A stretch of DNA of 64,000 bases from Clostridium sp. CM027 (lineage in GTDB: Bacteria; Bacillota; Clostridia; Clostridiales; Clostridiaceae). The DNA lies in assembly GCF_024730565.1 (NCBI RefSeq), contig NZ_CP077725.1, positions 2,815,501 to 2,879,500 on the forward strand, written 5' to 3'. This document shows, piece after piece, positions 44,115 through 52,777 of the stretch. Numbering within the stretch: the stretch's first letter is position 1; each line of letters starts with the position of its first letter. A model generated the notes under the pieces. That model was not told where the DNA came from. It saw nothing but the letters and a program-made list of their open reading frames with translations, and searched no databases. The translations under genes and the position numbers were made by a program.

Positions 44115-45479
44115 TTGGATAGCTCAAAACAATTAGGAGAGGAAAATATAGGTAAATTACTTATGAAGTTTTCAATTCCTGCCATTATAGGGATGCTAGT
44201 TAATGGTTTATATAATGTTGTAGATAGAATATTTATAGGAAGAGGAATAGGAAAACTTGCACTATCAGGAGTTACAGTTACATTTCCTATTGCTATTATG
44301 ATTATGGCGTTTGCAATGCTTGTGGGAATTGGAAGTGCCGCACTTATATCTATTAAACTTGGACAACAAAAAAAAGAAGAGGCAGAACATATCTTAGGAA
44401 ATGCCTTTACTCTTCTTATTATACTTTCAATTGTAGTAACTATTTTAGGGCTTATATTTTTAGAACCCCTGTTACTTAAAATTGGAGCGAGTAAAGATAT
44501 ATTGCCATATGCTAAGGAATACATAACAATAATACTTATAGGCGGAATATTTCAAAGTGTAGGATTTGGACTGAATAATATAATAAGGTCTGAGGGTAAT
44601 CCGCGAGCAGCTATGGTTACAATGTTGATTGGGGGAGTATTAAATACAATTTTAGATCCAATTTTCATTTTTGTTTTTCATATGGGAACTAGAGGTGCAG
44701 CTATTGCAACTATTCTTTCTCAGGCTGTAAGTATGATATGGGTATTATCCTATTTCTTTGGTGGGAATAGTGTGCTAAAAATACGCTATAAAAATTTAAA
44801 ATTAGATGTTAAGGTTGTAAAAAGCATTTTTGCTATAGGTATGTCGCCATTTTCAATGCAACTTGCTGCAAGCATAGTGTCTATTATTTCTAATAGAAGT
44901 TTAGTTAAATATGGTGGGGACATGGCACTCGGAGCCATGGGAGTTATTATGAGTGTGGTGATGATGGTGTTAATGCCTACTTTTGGAATTAACCAAGGGT
45001 GTCAACCAATTATCGGATACAATTATGGATCAAAAAACTATGGACGAGTAAAACATGCCCTAAGATTAGCAATAATCGCAGCTACAACTATTACTACAAC
45101 TGGATTTATAATTATACAGGTATTTCCAAAACAAATTATAAGTTTGTTTAATAAAGATCCAGAACTAATAGTAATAGGTAGCCATGGCATTAGAATATAC
45201 CTGTTTATGCTCCCTATAATAGGATTTCAAATAGTTAGTTCGAACTACTTCCAAGCTATAGGTAAAGCTAAAATATCCATATTTTTAGGATTAAGCAGAC
45301 AAGTAATACTCCTCATACCATTACTATTTATTCTGCCAAGGTTCTTTGGATTAGATGGTGTATGGTTATCGGGACCTAGTTCAGATGCATTAGCTTCAAT
45401 TATAACAGCCGTGTTTATTTTTGTAGAGATAAGACATTTAAATAAACTACATGATGAAGGCATGGATGTAATTACATAA
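44115..45479 (+). CDS. MATE-family multidrug efflux transporter
   Basis: The 454-residue protein has twelve predicted helices and the MATE pattern: IPAIIGMLVNGLYNVVDRIFIGRGIG near the start, IGSAALISIKLGQ, and GINQGCQPIIGYNYG in the second half. Start is TTG 44115 after GGAGGAGA. MATE pumps export cationic or aromatic compounds using Na+ or H+. No neighbouring regulator is directly linked. Confidence 0.92.
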   Translation: MDSSKQLGEENIGKLLMKFSIPAIIGMLVNGLYNVVDRIFIGRGIGKLALSGVTVTFPIAIMIMAFAMLVGIGSAALISIKLGQQKKEEAEHILGNAFTLLIILSIVVTILGLIFLEPLLLKIGASKDILPYAKEYITIILIGGIFQSVGFGLNNIIRSEGNPRAAMVTMLIGGVLNTILDPIFIFVFHMGTRGAAIATILSQAVSMIWVLSYFFGGNSVLKIRYKNLKLDVKVVKSIFAIGMSPFSMQLAASIVSIISNRSLVKYGGDMALGAMGVIMSVVMMVLMPTFGINQGCQPIIGYNYGSKNYGRVKHALRLAIIAATTITTTGFIIIQVFPKQIISLFNKDPELIVIGSHGIRIYLFMLPIIGFQIVSSNYFQAIGKAKISIFLGLSRQVILLIPLLFILPRFFGLDGVWLSGPSSDALASIITAVFIFVEIRHLNKLHDEGMDVIT

Positions 45480-45523
45480 CAGGGTACGTTAAAATAAATA
45501 ACAAATATTTTCATGCGCAAAAC

Positions 45524-45605
45524 AAAGTATATATTACGTATAATGCATTGAAATTAGTAGTTCATAGCGAAATGAATGCATTAATAGTAATATATACTTT
45601 TTTAT
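45524..45605. repeat. MITE-like repeat B, copy 2
   Basis: AAAGTATATATTAC (45524-45537) and GTAATATATACTTT (45587-45600) are exact inverted repeats; AATGCATT recurs inside both halves. The element ends with a run of T at the 3' end of the minus-strand gene that follows, so it may also terminate MATE transcription. Confidence 0.6.
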
Positions 45606-45902
45606 TTATTTTTTATTATCAATTTTATTGAGCTTTTTTTCTAGATTTTTTATTCGGGCTTCTATTTTTTTTAATGTCTTACAATAATCTAAAAGGGAGT
45701 CATCAATGTGATTATTAGTTTTAAAAATTGCGTACAGTTCCTTTCCTATATCTTTGTAGAGATCTTCCATACTGTTCTCTTCAGAATGGATTTTATATTT
45801 AAGTTTTGATATTTCAATAAAATATTCAGACTTGTTTGATATAATATCTAAACTATTGCTTATTGAATCTTTAATTTTGTCCAAATTGGGTGCGGAAGGC
45901 AT
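45606..45902 (-). CDS. Clostridial coiled-coil protein, ~98 residues
   Basis: The protein is helical and charged: IKDSISNSLDIISNKSEYFIEISKLKYKIHSEE, then a second helix LYKDIGKELYAIF, ending in IEARIKNLEKKLNKI. It resembles a common clostridial family that usually carries a C-terminal zinc ribbon; this one lacks it. It has no signal or membrane part. Role unknown. AGGAGG precedes ATG 45902. Confidence 0.7.
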   Translation of the reverse strand: MPSAPNLDKIKDSISNSLDIISNKSEYFIEISKLKYKIHSEENSMEDLYKDIGKELYAIFKTNNHIDDSLLDYCKTLKKIEARIKNLEKKLNKIDNKK

Positions 45903-46152
45903 AATATTCCTCCTTTTTATGGGGCAGTCTGAATTTAATGCATAGACTTAATAATATATTATTTAATATAATGTGTATTTGTGACTAAAAAACATGAAGA
46001 TGTTACATATTTTATTTTAATTAAGTATAGCAATATCATGACTATAAGAATAGACTAAACTATACAAAGAACAACAGAAATAAGGTGATAAAATCAGAGT
46101 ATTTCAATTAAAAAATAATAATGAACACCATATAGGTCAGGATATATTTAAT

Positions 46153-46533
46153 ATGGAAATTGAAGAAGCAAAAAAAATTAATTGTATAATTATCAATAAT
46201 CCAGTTCAAAGTGATTGTTTATGTATTATAAATCATCTAGTATGTAAATCCGAAGAAAATAAAAATATCGCACATTTAATCATTGCAAATGAGGATAAAC
46301 AGTTAGAAAATATAACTAACTTTGGTAGTTTAAACATTGGATATGAATACAATATAGCGGAGGCTTACGGAAACTTAGAAATAGATACAGTAAATATTGA
46401 AAAAAATCGAGAGGTAGACATGCTAGATGAACATTTTCTAATAATACTTCCTGGAGGTAACATTCATATAAAATTAGAGAACCCTCAAGAAAAAATGATT
46501 TTGCAAATAAGTGTCGGTCATCAAGTTATTTAA
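46153..46533 (+). CDS. Hypothetical protein of unknown family
   Basis: At least 126 residues, beta-rich, acidic, with three Cys-containing strands (INCIIINN, CLCIINHLVC), no membrane segment. The ATG at 46153 has no ribosome site. The frame is open up to TAA 46081-46083, and an AAGGTGAT site lies just before an in-frame ATC (46093), which would add 20 residues (RVFQLKNNNEHHIGQDIFN). So a rare start codon is possible. I do not recognise the fold. It is followed by a strong terminator. Confidence 0.6.
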   Translation: MEIEEAKKINCIIINNPVQSDCLCIINHLVCKSEENKNIAHLIIANEDKQLENITNFGSLNIGYEYNIAEAYGNLEIDTVNIEKNREVDMLDEHFLIILPGGNIHIKLENPQEKMILQISVGHQVI

Positions 46534-46551
46534 CTTTTTGCAAGGCGCATC

Positions 46552-46595
46552 ATCTAAAAAAATAACTAGGGAAGTTACTAGTTATTTTTTTAGAT
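46552..46595 (+). terminator. Rho-independent terminator
   Basis: A perfect 18-bp stem starts ATCTAAAAAAATAACTAG at 46552, has an 8-base loop, and its complement runs to 46595. Confidence 0.85.
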
Positions 46596-46688
46596 TACTA
46601 AATATACGGCTTATATATAAAAATTAGTAAATAACATAAAATGTGATATAATTTATAATGAATACATAATAGAAGGAGAGATAAATAT

Positions 46689-47204
46689 ATGAATCCAATA
46701 GTAACAATTAATATGGAAAATGGAAAAGTAATAAAGGCTGAATTGTTCCCAGAAGTTGCACCTAACACGGTAAATAATTTTATAAGTCTTATAAACAAGG
46801 GGTTTTATAACGGACTTACTTTTCATAGGGTAATTCCAGGATTTATGATTCAAGGTGGCTGCCCTGAGGGAACAGGTGTTGGTGGACCAGATTATTCAAT
46901 AAAAGGTGAGTTTTCTTCTAATAAATTTAAAAATGATTTAAAGCATTCAGTTGGTGTTCTATCAATGGCTAGATCTAATGATTCAGATTCAGCAGGAAGC
47001 CAGTTTTTTGTTATGGTAGCTAATTCTTATCATTTAGATGGAAGTTATGCAGCTTTTGGAAAAGTAACTGAGGGTATGGAGCATGCTTTAGAAATAGCTA
47101 AGGTAGAAAGAGATTTTAGAGATATGCCACGTAAGGTGCAAAGAATAAAAAGCATGAGCGTTGATACTTTAGGAATTGAGTACGATCAGCCAGAAAAAAT
47201 GTAA
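46689..47204 (+). CDS. Cyclophilin-type peptidyl-prolyl isomerase
   Basis: The 171-residue protein has FHRVIPGFMIQGG, SQFFVMVANSYHLDGSYAAFGKV and MARSNDSDSAGSQFF, covering the active-site residues of cyclophilins. It is cytoplasmic (no signal peptide). ATG 46689 follows GAAGGAGAG. It catalyses Xaa-Pro isomerisation as a folding helper. Confidence 0.94.
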   Translation: MNPIVTINMENGKVIKAELFPEVAPNTVNNFISLINKGFYNGLTFHRVIPGFMIQGGCPEGTGVGGPDYSIKGEFSSNKFKNDLKHSVGVLSMARSNDSDSAGSQFFVMVANSYHLDGSYAAFGKVTEGMEHALEIAKVERDFRDMPRKVQRIKSMSVDTLGIEYDQPEKM

Positions 47205-47235
47205 TAAAAATATTAAATTGTAGGGGGTATATATT

Positions 47236-47613
47236 GTGGAGCTTATTAATGAAAAACTTATCCTTGCATATGGACTAAACGAGGATGAAGAAGAAAAACT
47301 TAATAGTTTACTATCAAAACAAAATATGTTACCTTGCAAAGTAATTGAGAAAAATATGGGCAATGTAACAATTAAAGAAGTATTAGAGAATATAGAAAGT
47401 GAAAAAAATAAAATCGAGCTACCCCACGAAAAATTACTTCTATTTAATAGTTATAAAGATAAGGAACTGTATGATTTAATTGATAGTATAAGGCAAATTA
47501 AAAGCAGTAATACAATACTAGCCGCTGTAACACCAACATCTATAAACTGGACGGTTAATTATCTTATGCAACATCTAATTGAAGAAAGAGAAGCCTATAG
47601 AAAAATGGAATAA
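47236..47613 (+). CDS. DUF3783-family protein
   Basis: The 125-residue protein has the family's layout: LILAYGLNEDEEEKLNSLL at the start, a central variable part, LLLFNSYKDKELYDLID and NTILAAVTPTSINWTVNYL near the end. Function is unknown. The start is GTG 47236 after AGGGGGT. It is 31 bases after cyclophilin and probably co-transcribed. Confidence 0.82.
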   Translation: MELINEKLILAYGLNEDEEEKLNSLLSKQNMLPCKVIEKNMGNVTIKEVLENIESEKNKIELPHEKLLLFNSYKDKELYDLIDSIRQIKSSNTILAAVTPTSINWTVNYLMQHLIEEREAYRKME

Positions 47614-47625
47614 GGCATGTGGCAC

Positions 47626-47667
47626 AAAATATAAATCTTCTGCAAGATAGCAGGAGATTTATATTTT
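47626..47667 (+). terminator. Terminator after DUF3783 gene
   Basis: AAAATATAAATCTTCTGC pairs with GCAGGAGATTTATATTTT (one G-T pair) around a 6-base loop. Confidence 0.75.
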
Positions 47668-47701
47668 ACGGAAAATTATTCAACTGGAAAGGTGGAGAAT
47701 T

Positions 47702-48367
47702 ATGAGCAGAGTAGGAGATAGAATTAAAGAGGTAAGAGAATCAAAAGCGATAAGTCAAAAACAATTAGGTAAAAAAATCGGAGTTTCTGAAAATTTTATT
47801 AATGAAGTTGAAATGGGAAAAAAGATTATAAATGAGAAATTTTTAGAAAAAATCTCTAAAATCTTAGGGGAAGAAATTGAAGATACATCTGTATCATTTC
47901 AAGCCGCTGAGTATGTAGAAGAAAGAAAACCAAAGCTCGAAAGACCTAGCGTGGGAAAAGTAAACGAGGTATGGAATGATGCGTTTAGCTCAGTGTTAAA
48001 AGATGTTTCTATTTATAAATATGATTTAGCTAAAGCAATAGGTGTAAAACAAATGCCAATAATATCAAATAAAGTAGAAGGATATGCTCAAGATAAAGTA
48101 TTGTTTTTAGAAATAGAGAATGACGATATGCTTGGGTTTAGAATTTGTAGTGGGGACATTGCTTTTGCTCATTTGACACATGAAATAGAAAATAATGCTA
48201 TTTCGCTAGTGGATTACAATGGAGAAAGAGTGTTAAGACAAATAAAAAAATTAGATAGTAATAAAATATTGTTAATAAGCAATAGAGTTTCATTAAGAAC
48301 TGATACAGTTAAACATAATGATATAAAGATAATTGCAAGGTTAGATAGAGTAGAGTTTAAGGTATAA
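47702..48367 (+). CDS. XRE-type HTH regulator with non-catalytic S24-like domain
   Basis: Residues 1-60 are an HTH of the Cro/CI type (SQKQLGKKIGVSENFINEVEMGKK). Residues ~125-221 resemble the S24/LexA peptidase fold (RICSGDIAFAH, ISLVDYNGERVLRQIKKL). At the place of the catalytic Ser (G-D-S-M) the sequence is N-D-D-M, so self-cleavage is not expected. Dimerisation through this domain is likely. Target genes are unknown; it is not beside phage genes. Confidence 0.82.
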   Translation: MSRVGDRIKEVRESKAISQKQLGKKIGVSENFINEVEMGKKIINEKFLEKISKILGEEIEDTSVSFQAAEYVEERKPKLERPSVGKVNEVWNDAFSSVLKDVSIYKYDLAKAIGVKQMPIISNKVEGYAQDKVLFLEIENDDMLGFRICSGDIAFAHLTHEIENNAISLVDYNGERVLRQIKKLDSNKILLISNRVSLRTDTVKHNDIKIIARLDRVEFKV

Positions 48368-48404
48368 AATATAGCTTTTATTAAGGAGGGAAGGAGGAGA
48401 TAAA

Positions 48405-49094
48405 ATGGAACAACTACAAAAGAAGGTAGCGCTACAAGAATGGAAGGATATTATTAAAAGAGGCCTACTGGGACTAAGTATACCATTAATAAGTATGACA
48501 TATCCAATGTTAAATCAATATAGAGGAGATACTAACGACCTATTTACTTTTGTAGATAAGCTCATCCCCTTTAATAAATTTTTTATATTACCTTATATAT
48601 CTTGGTATATATTTATAGCAATTTTTGCGACTATCCTATGTATAGTAGATAAAGGAAGGTATCTAAAGCTACTTATAACTTTAAATATAGGTATGATTAC
48701 ATGTTATATAATATATTATTTTTATCCAACCTGTGTTCCAAGGCCCATGATAACAGGAACGGATTTCTTCAGTAATTTGGTTTTAAGCTTATACATGGCT
48801 GATAATCCTTATAACTGTTTCCCAAGCATTCATGTTTTAAATTCAGTGTTAGTAGCTTTATATATTTATGAATCGGAAAAGGTTTGTAAATCTATTAAAA
48901 TGATCTGTGTTACTGCAGCTGTTTTTATAATTCTATCTACTATGTTTATAAAGCAACATTATTTTGTAGATGTGCTTGCAGGCATAATATTCGCTTGTGT
49001 ATTGTATTTTTCTTTTAAGAATATAAAGTTTGATTTTAATGACATTTCAGAAGGAAAGTCTCCCACTTCTATAGGGGGGAGTCCTATACTGTAA
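48405..49094 (+). CDS. PAP2-family membrane phosphatase; 3' end supplied by repeat A
   Basis: The 229-residue protein has six membrane helices and PAP2 motifs CFPSIHV (~139-145) and KQHYFVDVLAG (~184-194), the second holding the catalytic His and Asp. It resembles the inositolphosphotransferase-like PAP2 branch. From codon ~211 onwards (NDISEGKSPTSIGGSPIL) the reading frame lies within repeat A copy 2, which provides the last ~18 residues and the stop codon. So the original C-terminus was probably replaced. It likely dephosphorylates a lipid phosphate. Confidence 0.85.
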   Translation: MEQLQKKVALQEWKDIIKRGLLGLSIPLISMTYPMLNQYRGDTNDLFTFVDKLIPFNKFFILPYISWYIFIAIFATILCIVDKGRYLKLLITLNIGMITCYIIYYFYPTCVPRPMITGTDFFSNLVLSLYMADNPYNCFPSIHVLNSVLVALYIYESEKVCKSIKMICVTAAVFIILSTMFIKQHYFVDVLAGIIFACVLYFSFKNIKFDFNDISEGKSPTSIGGSPIL

Positions 49095-49172
49095 TAAAGA
49101 AAGAACTTCAGTGGGAGTATAAATCTCCTTCTGAAGTCATTAATCCAGCTCCGCAGGAGATGATTCATAAAG
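49036..49172 (+). repeat. Structured repeat A, full copy 2 (overlaps PAP2 coding end)
   Basis: Outer helix TTAATGACATTTCAG with CTGAAGTCATTAA; the central C-G pair of copy 1 (AACGAC/GTCGTT) is here T-A (AATGAC/GTCATT), a compensatory change. The internal hairpin is weaker (CTCCCAC with GGGGGAG). Tail hairpin CTCC-GCA-GGAG is the same as in copy 1. Confidence 0.8.
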
Positions 49173-49203
49173 ATCAAAGCGCAACCTATATGGAATGATT
49201 ATA

Positions 49204-49247
49204 TGCTAAAAGGTCCCCATGATTAAAATCATGGGGACCTTTTAGCA
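49204..49247. terminator. Strong bidirectional terminator
   Basis: A perfect 20-bp stem starts TGCTAAAAGGTCCCCATGAT at 49204, has a 4-base TAAA loop, and its complement ends at 49247 directly against the radical SAM stop codon. It serves both converging genes. Confidence 0.9.
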
Positions 49248-50186
49248 TTATACTCCGCTTAAATCAAAGTCAGGTACGAAAGTCGAAGATGAGCTTTCGC
49301 TTTCTTGAATAAAGCACTTGGTGATGCCTAGGTTTAAGCAGTACTCAATTAGAGCATCATAATGATTAGGGTTTACTTTCTTGTTTATTTCAGGATAATT
49401 AATTGCGACTTGCATAGGGGTATATTGATTCATTAAGCTGATATATACTGAATCATTAAAGGTGTTATATATAAAATCTATTATTTTCTTAGAATCAAAT
49501 AATAAGCCTGGTAGCATAAGGTGCCTAATGATTACTCCCTTTTGAATTATACCATCAGCATCAAATTTGACTTCTCCTACTTGCGAAACCATTTCAGTAA
49601 TAGCGGCAGAAGCTACAATAAAATAATTAGGCGCTTTTGAATATTTAATAGCATATTTATTGCTACAATATTTTAAGTCTGGTAAATAAACATCAATAAA
49701 CCCTCGAAGCATTTTAATGGTATCTATATTTTCATAGCCACTTGAATTATAGAGAATAGGAATATTAAGGCCTTTATTTTTAGCAAGTTTCAAGGCTTCT
49801 ATTATTTGGGGTACATAGTGAGTAGGGGTAACTAAATTTATATTAAGGGCCCCTCTTTCCTGCTGCTCCAAAAAAATTTCACTAAGGCGATAGATAGATA
49901 CCGTTTTCCCAGCATCTTCATGGCTTATCTTATTATTCTGACAAAATACACATTTCAGATTACAATTGGAAAAGAATACAGTTCCAGAGCCATTTACGCC
50001 AGAAATACAGGGCTCTTCCCAGTGATGCAGGGAAGCTTTAGCTATTTTTACATCCTTAGAAGCTCTACAAAAGCCTAATTCTCCACCTAATCTATTAACA
50101 AAACATTTCCTAGGACATAAATTGCATTTTTTTAACAATTTTAAAAAATATGAACTATCTAATTCTCTAGTGCCTTTATTAATCAT
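49248..50186 (-). CDS. Radical SAM protein, PflA-like (COG1313 type)
   Basis: A Cys-rich N-terminus (CNLCPRKCFVNR, LGFCRAS) is followed by the radical SAM cluster motif CNLKCVFCQ (CxxxCxxC) and YLPDLKYCSNKYA, typical of the putative pyruvate-formate-lyase-activating-enzyme-like family. It has 312 residues. The substrate is unknown; no glycyl-radical enzyme is in the window. AAGGAGAT precedes ATG 50186. Confidence 0.88.
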   Translation of the reverse strand: MINKGTRELDSSYFLKLLKKCNLCPRKCFVNRLGGELGFCRASKDVKIAKASLHHWEEPCISGVNGSGTVFFSNCNLKCVFCQNNKISHEDAGKTVSIYRLSEIFLEQQERGALNINLVTPTHYVPQIIEALKLAKNKGLNIPILYNSSGYENIDTIKMLRGFIDVYLPDLKYCSNKYAIKYSKAPNYFIVASAAITEMVSQVGEVKFDADGIIQKGVIIRHLMLPGLLFDSKKIIDFIYNTFNDSVYISLMNQYTPMQVAINYPEINKKVNPNHYDALIEYCLNLGITKCFIQESESSSSTFVPDFDLSGV

Positions 50187-50256
50187 CTTTATCTCCTTGT
50201 TTTATAATTTAAATCTTTAGAATATATAAGAACTGTACAGCGCAATATATATAATG

Positions 50257-51330
50257 TCAATTCTGATTTTTAGAAGTTTTTCTATAAAATAGAATACATT
50301 GAATCAAAAAAATAAAACTTATTGCACCGAAGCCAGGATAAAGGACTTTAATTAAATTTTTAAAGCCAATTTGAGAAATAGGCAAAGATATAATAAGTAT
50401 TAATATGACCGCTTTTTTATAAGAAATATTAAACTTTTTCTCAAGGGTCTTGCCTACGCTATATATATTAGAAACTTCAGTTGAAAACATTTCACAAAAA
50501 ATTACACAAAGCAGAAGAATCTGCATTAATGTGCCAAAACGGTTTGTAATATATAGAAGTGGAATTTCATATTTAAAAATTTGAGGAATGTTTAATAAAA
50601 GCATCACATTAACAAAATAGCATAATATGGTTAAAACTATAGCGCCTATTATAACTCCGGGAATAAGAATACGTTTATGCTTTATTTCTTGACTTATTGG
50701 GACTAGAACACCACTACAGGATAGCATGTTATAACTGGCATAGAGCACGGCTGAAAAAAACCATTGGACAGGGACAATTTGGGTTTTATAAGAGGGGATT
50801 TGTTTTATATAGGAAGCGCTTACTATATCTTTGTAGAATACTAAATACAATACAAATATAGTTACAATGATTGTAGTAAGAGCAGGTACTATAAAGGAAT
50901 TTATTGTTATTAATCCTTTGGTATCTTTAAGTAAGGTATATAAAGAGATTACAGACATAAGTAAAATTCCTACCCATTTTGAAACACCAAAATATTGATG
51001 AAGAAGCGCACCACTTCCAGCTAATATTATGGCGGCTCCACTAATTAAGAAAAAACTTGTAAAAACATCGGTAATTACACCAAAAAAACCGGGGCTTATA
51101 AGGGTTATAAGCTCAGTATAGGAGCTTAATTTATGTTTTAGGCTAATAGAAATTATAATAGAACTTATTAAAATATAGATTAAACCACATATGAGGATTC
51201 CCCAGAAGCTCATATACCCATAAGTACTGAAAAATTGAGTTATTTCCTGACCGGAAGCAAGGCCTGCACCGACTATTGTTCCGATAAATACAGCTGAAAT
51301 TTGAAACATTTGACCAATTGTTTTTTTCAA
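50257..51330 (-). CDS. YkvI-family membrane transporter
   Basis: The 357-residue protein has ten or eleven predicted helices and starts with FIGTIVGAGLASGQEITQFF, the hallmark of the YkvI (COG3949) branch of the APC/LeuT-like superfamily. The substrate is unknown. The start codon is TTG 51330 after GGGGGAGA. It is 70 bases upstream of the radical SAM gene and may be co-transcribed. Confidence 0.86.
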   Translation of the reverse strand: MKKTIGQMFQISAVFIGTIVGAGLASGQEITQFFSTYGYMSFWGILICGLIYILISSIIISISLKHKLSSYTELITLISPGFFGVITDVFTSFFLISGAAIILAGSGALLHQYFGVSKWVGILLMSVISLYTLLKDTKGLITINSFIVPALTTIIVTIFVLYLVFYKDIVSASYIKQIPSYKTQIVPVQWFFSAVLYASYNMLSCSGVLVPISQEIKHKRILIPGVIIGAIVLTILCYFVNVMLLLNIPQIFKYEIPLLYITNRFGTLMQILLLCVIFCEMFSTEVSNIYSVGKTLEKKFNISYKKAVILILIISLPISQIGFKNLIKVLYPGFGAISFIFLIQCILFYRKTSKNQN

Positions 51331-51409
51331 AAAATCTCCCCCACAAAATTATTAAATTAATAGTCATACTTAAATAAGATGCTTGTCTTTCTAAATATAT
51401 GTGCATTGT

Positions 51410-51447
51410 TTAATAATAAATGATGATTTTAATAATAAATGATGATT
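51410..51447. repeat. 19-bp tandem direct repeat (two units)
   Basis: The unit TTAATAATAAATGATGATT occurs twice head to tail in the AT-rich divergent region between the YkvI gene and the lipoprotein gene. It may be slippage or a binding site pair. Confidence 0.55.
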
Positions 51448-51576
51448 TTATAAATTAAAAATTTATTTAGAGGGAAACTATAATTAGCATAATGAATTTG
51501 ATTTTATAAATCCTAAGTATAAAAGTAATTATAATTTCCATAATTAAATTAAAATTGGATTAAAGGGAGTGAAAAA

Positions 51577-52653
51577 TTGAAAAAAATTTTAAGTTGTTTA
51601 TTAATAGCGTGTTGTATTTTGTCTTTTACATCATGTTCAAAAAAAGAGAATAAAGAAAAGCCAAAAGTTAATGCTTTTGAAATTAAAACTGCAACTAATG
51701 TAGTTGAGAGTTATATGAATTTTATAATGAAGGAAGATTATGAAAATGGTAAAAAACTATATAGTAAGGAATTATCTGAAAAAGTTTCTAATATGCCAAT
51801 TAGTGATATGAAGATAAAAGGTTATAAAGTTACAGAAAGTAATGAAGTTGGTAGAAGTGGGGTTTTTAAGGTTAGAGTTACAAGAACATCGATGGATAGC
51901 TCTCAGTCATGCCTTGATGAATATTCTATCAGAATTATTAAAGATGGGGCTGAATATAAAATAAGCGAAATAACCAATACACCACAAAATGAAGCTTTTG
52001 TGGAGGACATGGGTATTAGATTTAGAGATAAAAAAAATGTAAAAACCAATTTAATTATTGATAAAGCGGGGTTTCCTAAATATGTATATTCGAAAGATGA
52101 TGGAGCACGATTATATAAAGTAGTGGTGCCTACAAAAGAATTCAGCTCTATAAATTTTAGTTATGAAGGAGATAAACTTGCAGTTAGTACTTATAACAAA
52201 AACTCATTTATTGGTATTGTTAACATTGATCAATCTCTAGCAGTTCAGGGAAGTGCTACAAATCCAACTGAGGAGTCCCCGCAAGGTGGAGGATCGGGTG
52301 AAGTAGCCAAGGAAAAACCAATTGGAAAGGAATTAATTTCAATAGATTTATTGCTTGATTGTAAAGTAGAATTTATGACCTTCTCCTTAGATGAAAAATT
52401 TTTGCTTGTACAGTATAATAAGGAAAAAACGGGCAAATATATTAGGGTTTATAATGTAGATAATGGAGATATGATTCCTGTTAATTTTGAAAAAGACTAT
52501 CCTGTAGAAAAAGTTCAAATTGTATTTTCTTCTTTTGGTGAGGATACTATGACTTATGAAGTAATGCCTAAACCAAATGTTAACAGTTCGGAAGCAGATA
52601 TAATTGGTAAATGGAAACTTGATTTAAAGACTTTTACCGTAGATAAATTATAA
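51577..52653 (+). CDS. Lipoprotein of unknown function
   Basis: The N-terminus KKILSCLLIACCILSFTSC ends in a lipobox with the modified Cys at residue ~19-20, then a Lys/Glu-rich spacer. Residues ~45-130 resemble an NTF2/SnoaL-like fold (NVVESYMNFIMKEDYENGKKLY). The rest is beta-rich, with a low-complexity Pro/Gly/Ser linker near residues 225-245. Start is TTG 51577 after AAGGGAG. It is probably anchored on the outer face of the membrane. Role unknown. Confidence 0.75.
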   Translation: MKKILSCLLIACCILSFTSCSKKENKEKPKVNAFEIKTATNVVESYMNFIMKEDYENGKKLYSKELSEKVSNMPISDMKIKGYKVTESNEVGRSGVFKVRVTRTSMDSSQSCLDEYSIRIIKDGAEYKISEITNTPQNEAFVEDMGIRFRDKKNVKTNLIIDKAGFPKYVYSKDDGARLYKVVVPTKEFSSINFSYEGDKLAVSTYNKNSFIGIVNIDQSLAVQGSATNPTEESPQGGGSGEVAKEKPIGKELISIDLLLDCKVEFMTFSLDEKFLLVQYNKEKTGKYIRVYNVDNGDMIPVNFEKDYPVEKVQIVFSSFGEDTMTYEVMPKPNVNSSEADIIGKWKLDLKTFTVDKL

Positions 52654-52711
52654 ATAATGCACTGTTCACAGACTATAAGGTATAATTGATATAGGGCTTG
52701 AATCTTCAAAT

Positions 52712-52743
52712 AACTAACTAGTCTTGCGACTAGTTAGTTTATT
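52712..52743 (+). terminator. Terminator after the lipoprotein gene
   Basis: A perfect stem AACTAACTAGTC, TTGC loop, GACTAGTTAGTT, then TATTT. Confidence 0.78.
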
Positions 52744-52777
52744 TAAATGGTCTTTAAATAAAGAAAGGATGATATTA

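Noticed and set aside
43524-45520. Minus-strand frames in the kinase and MATE genes
   Set aside because: No ribosome sites, no protein family features, and the opposite strand is clearly coding.
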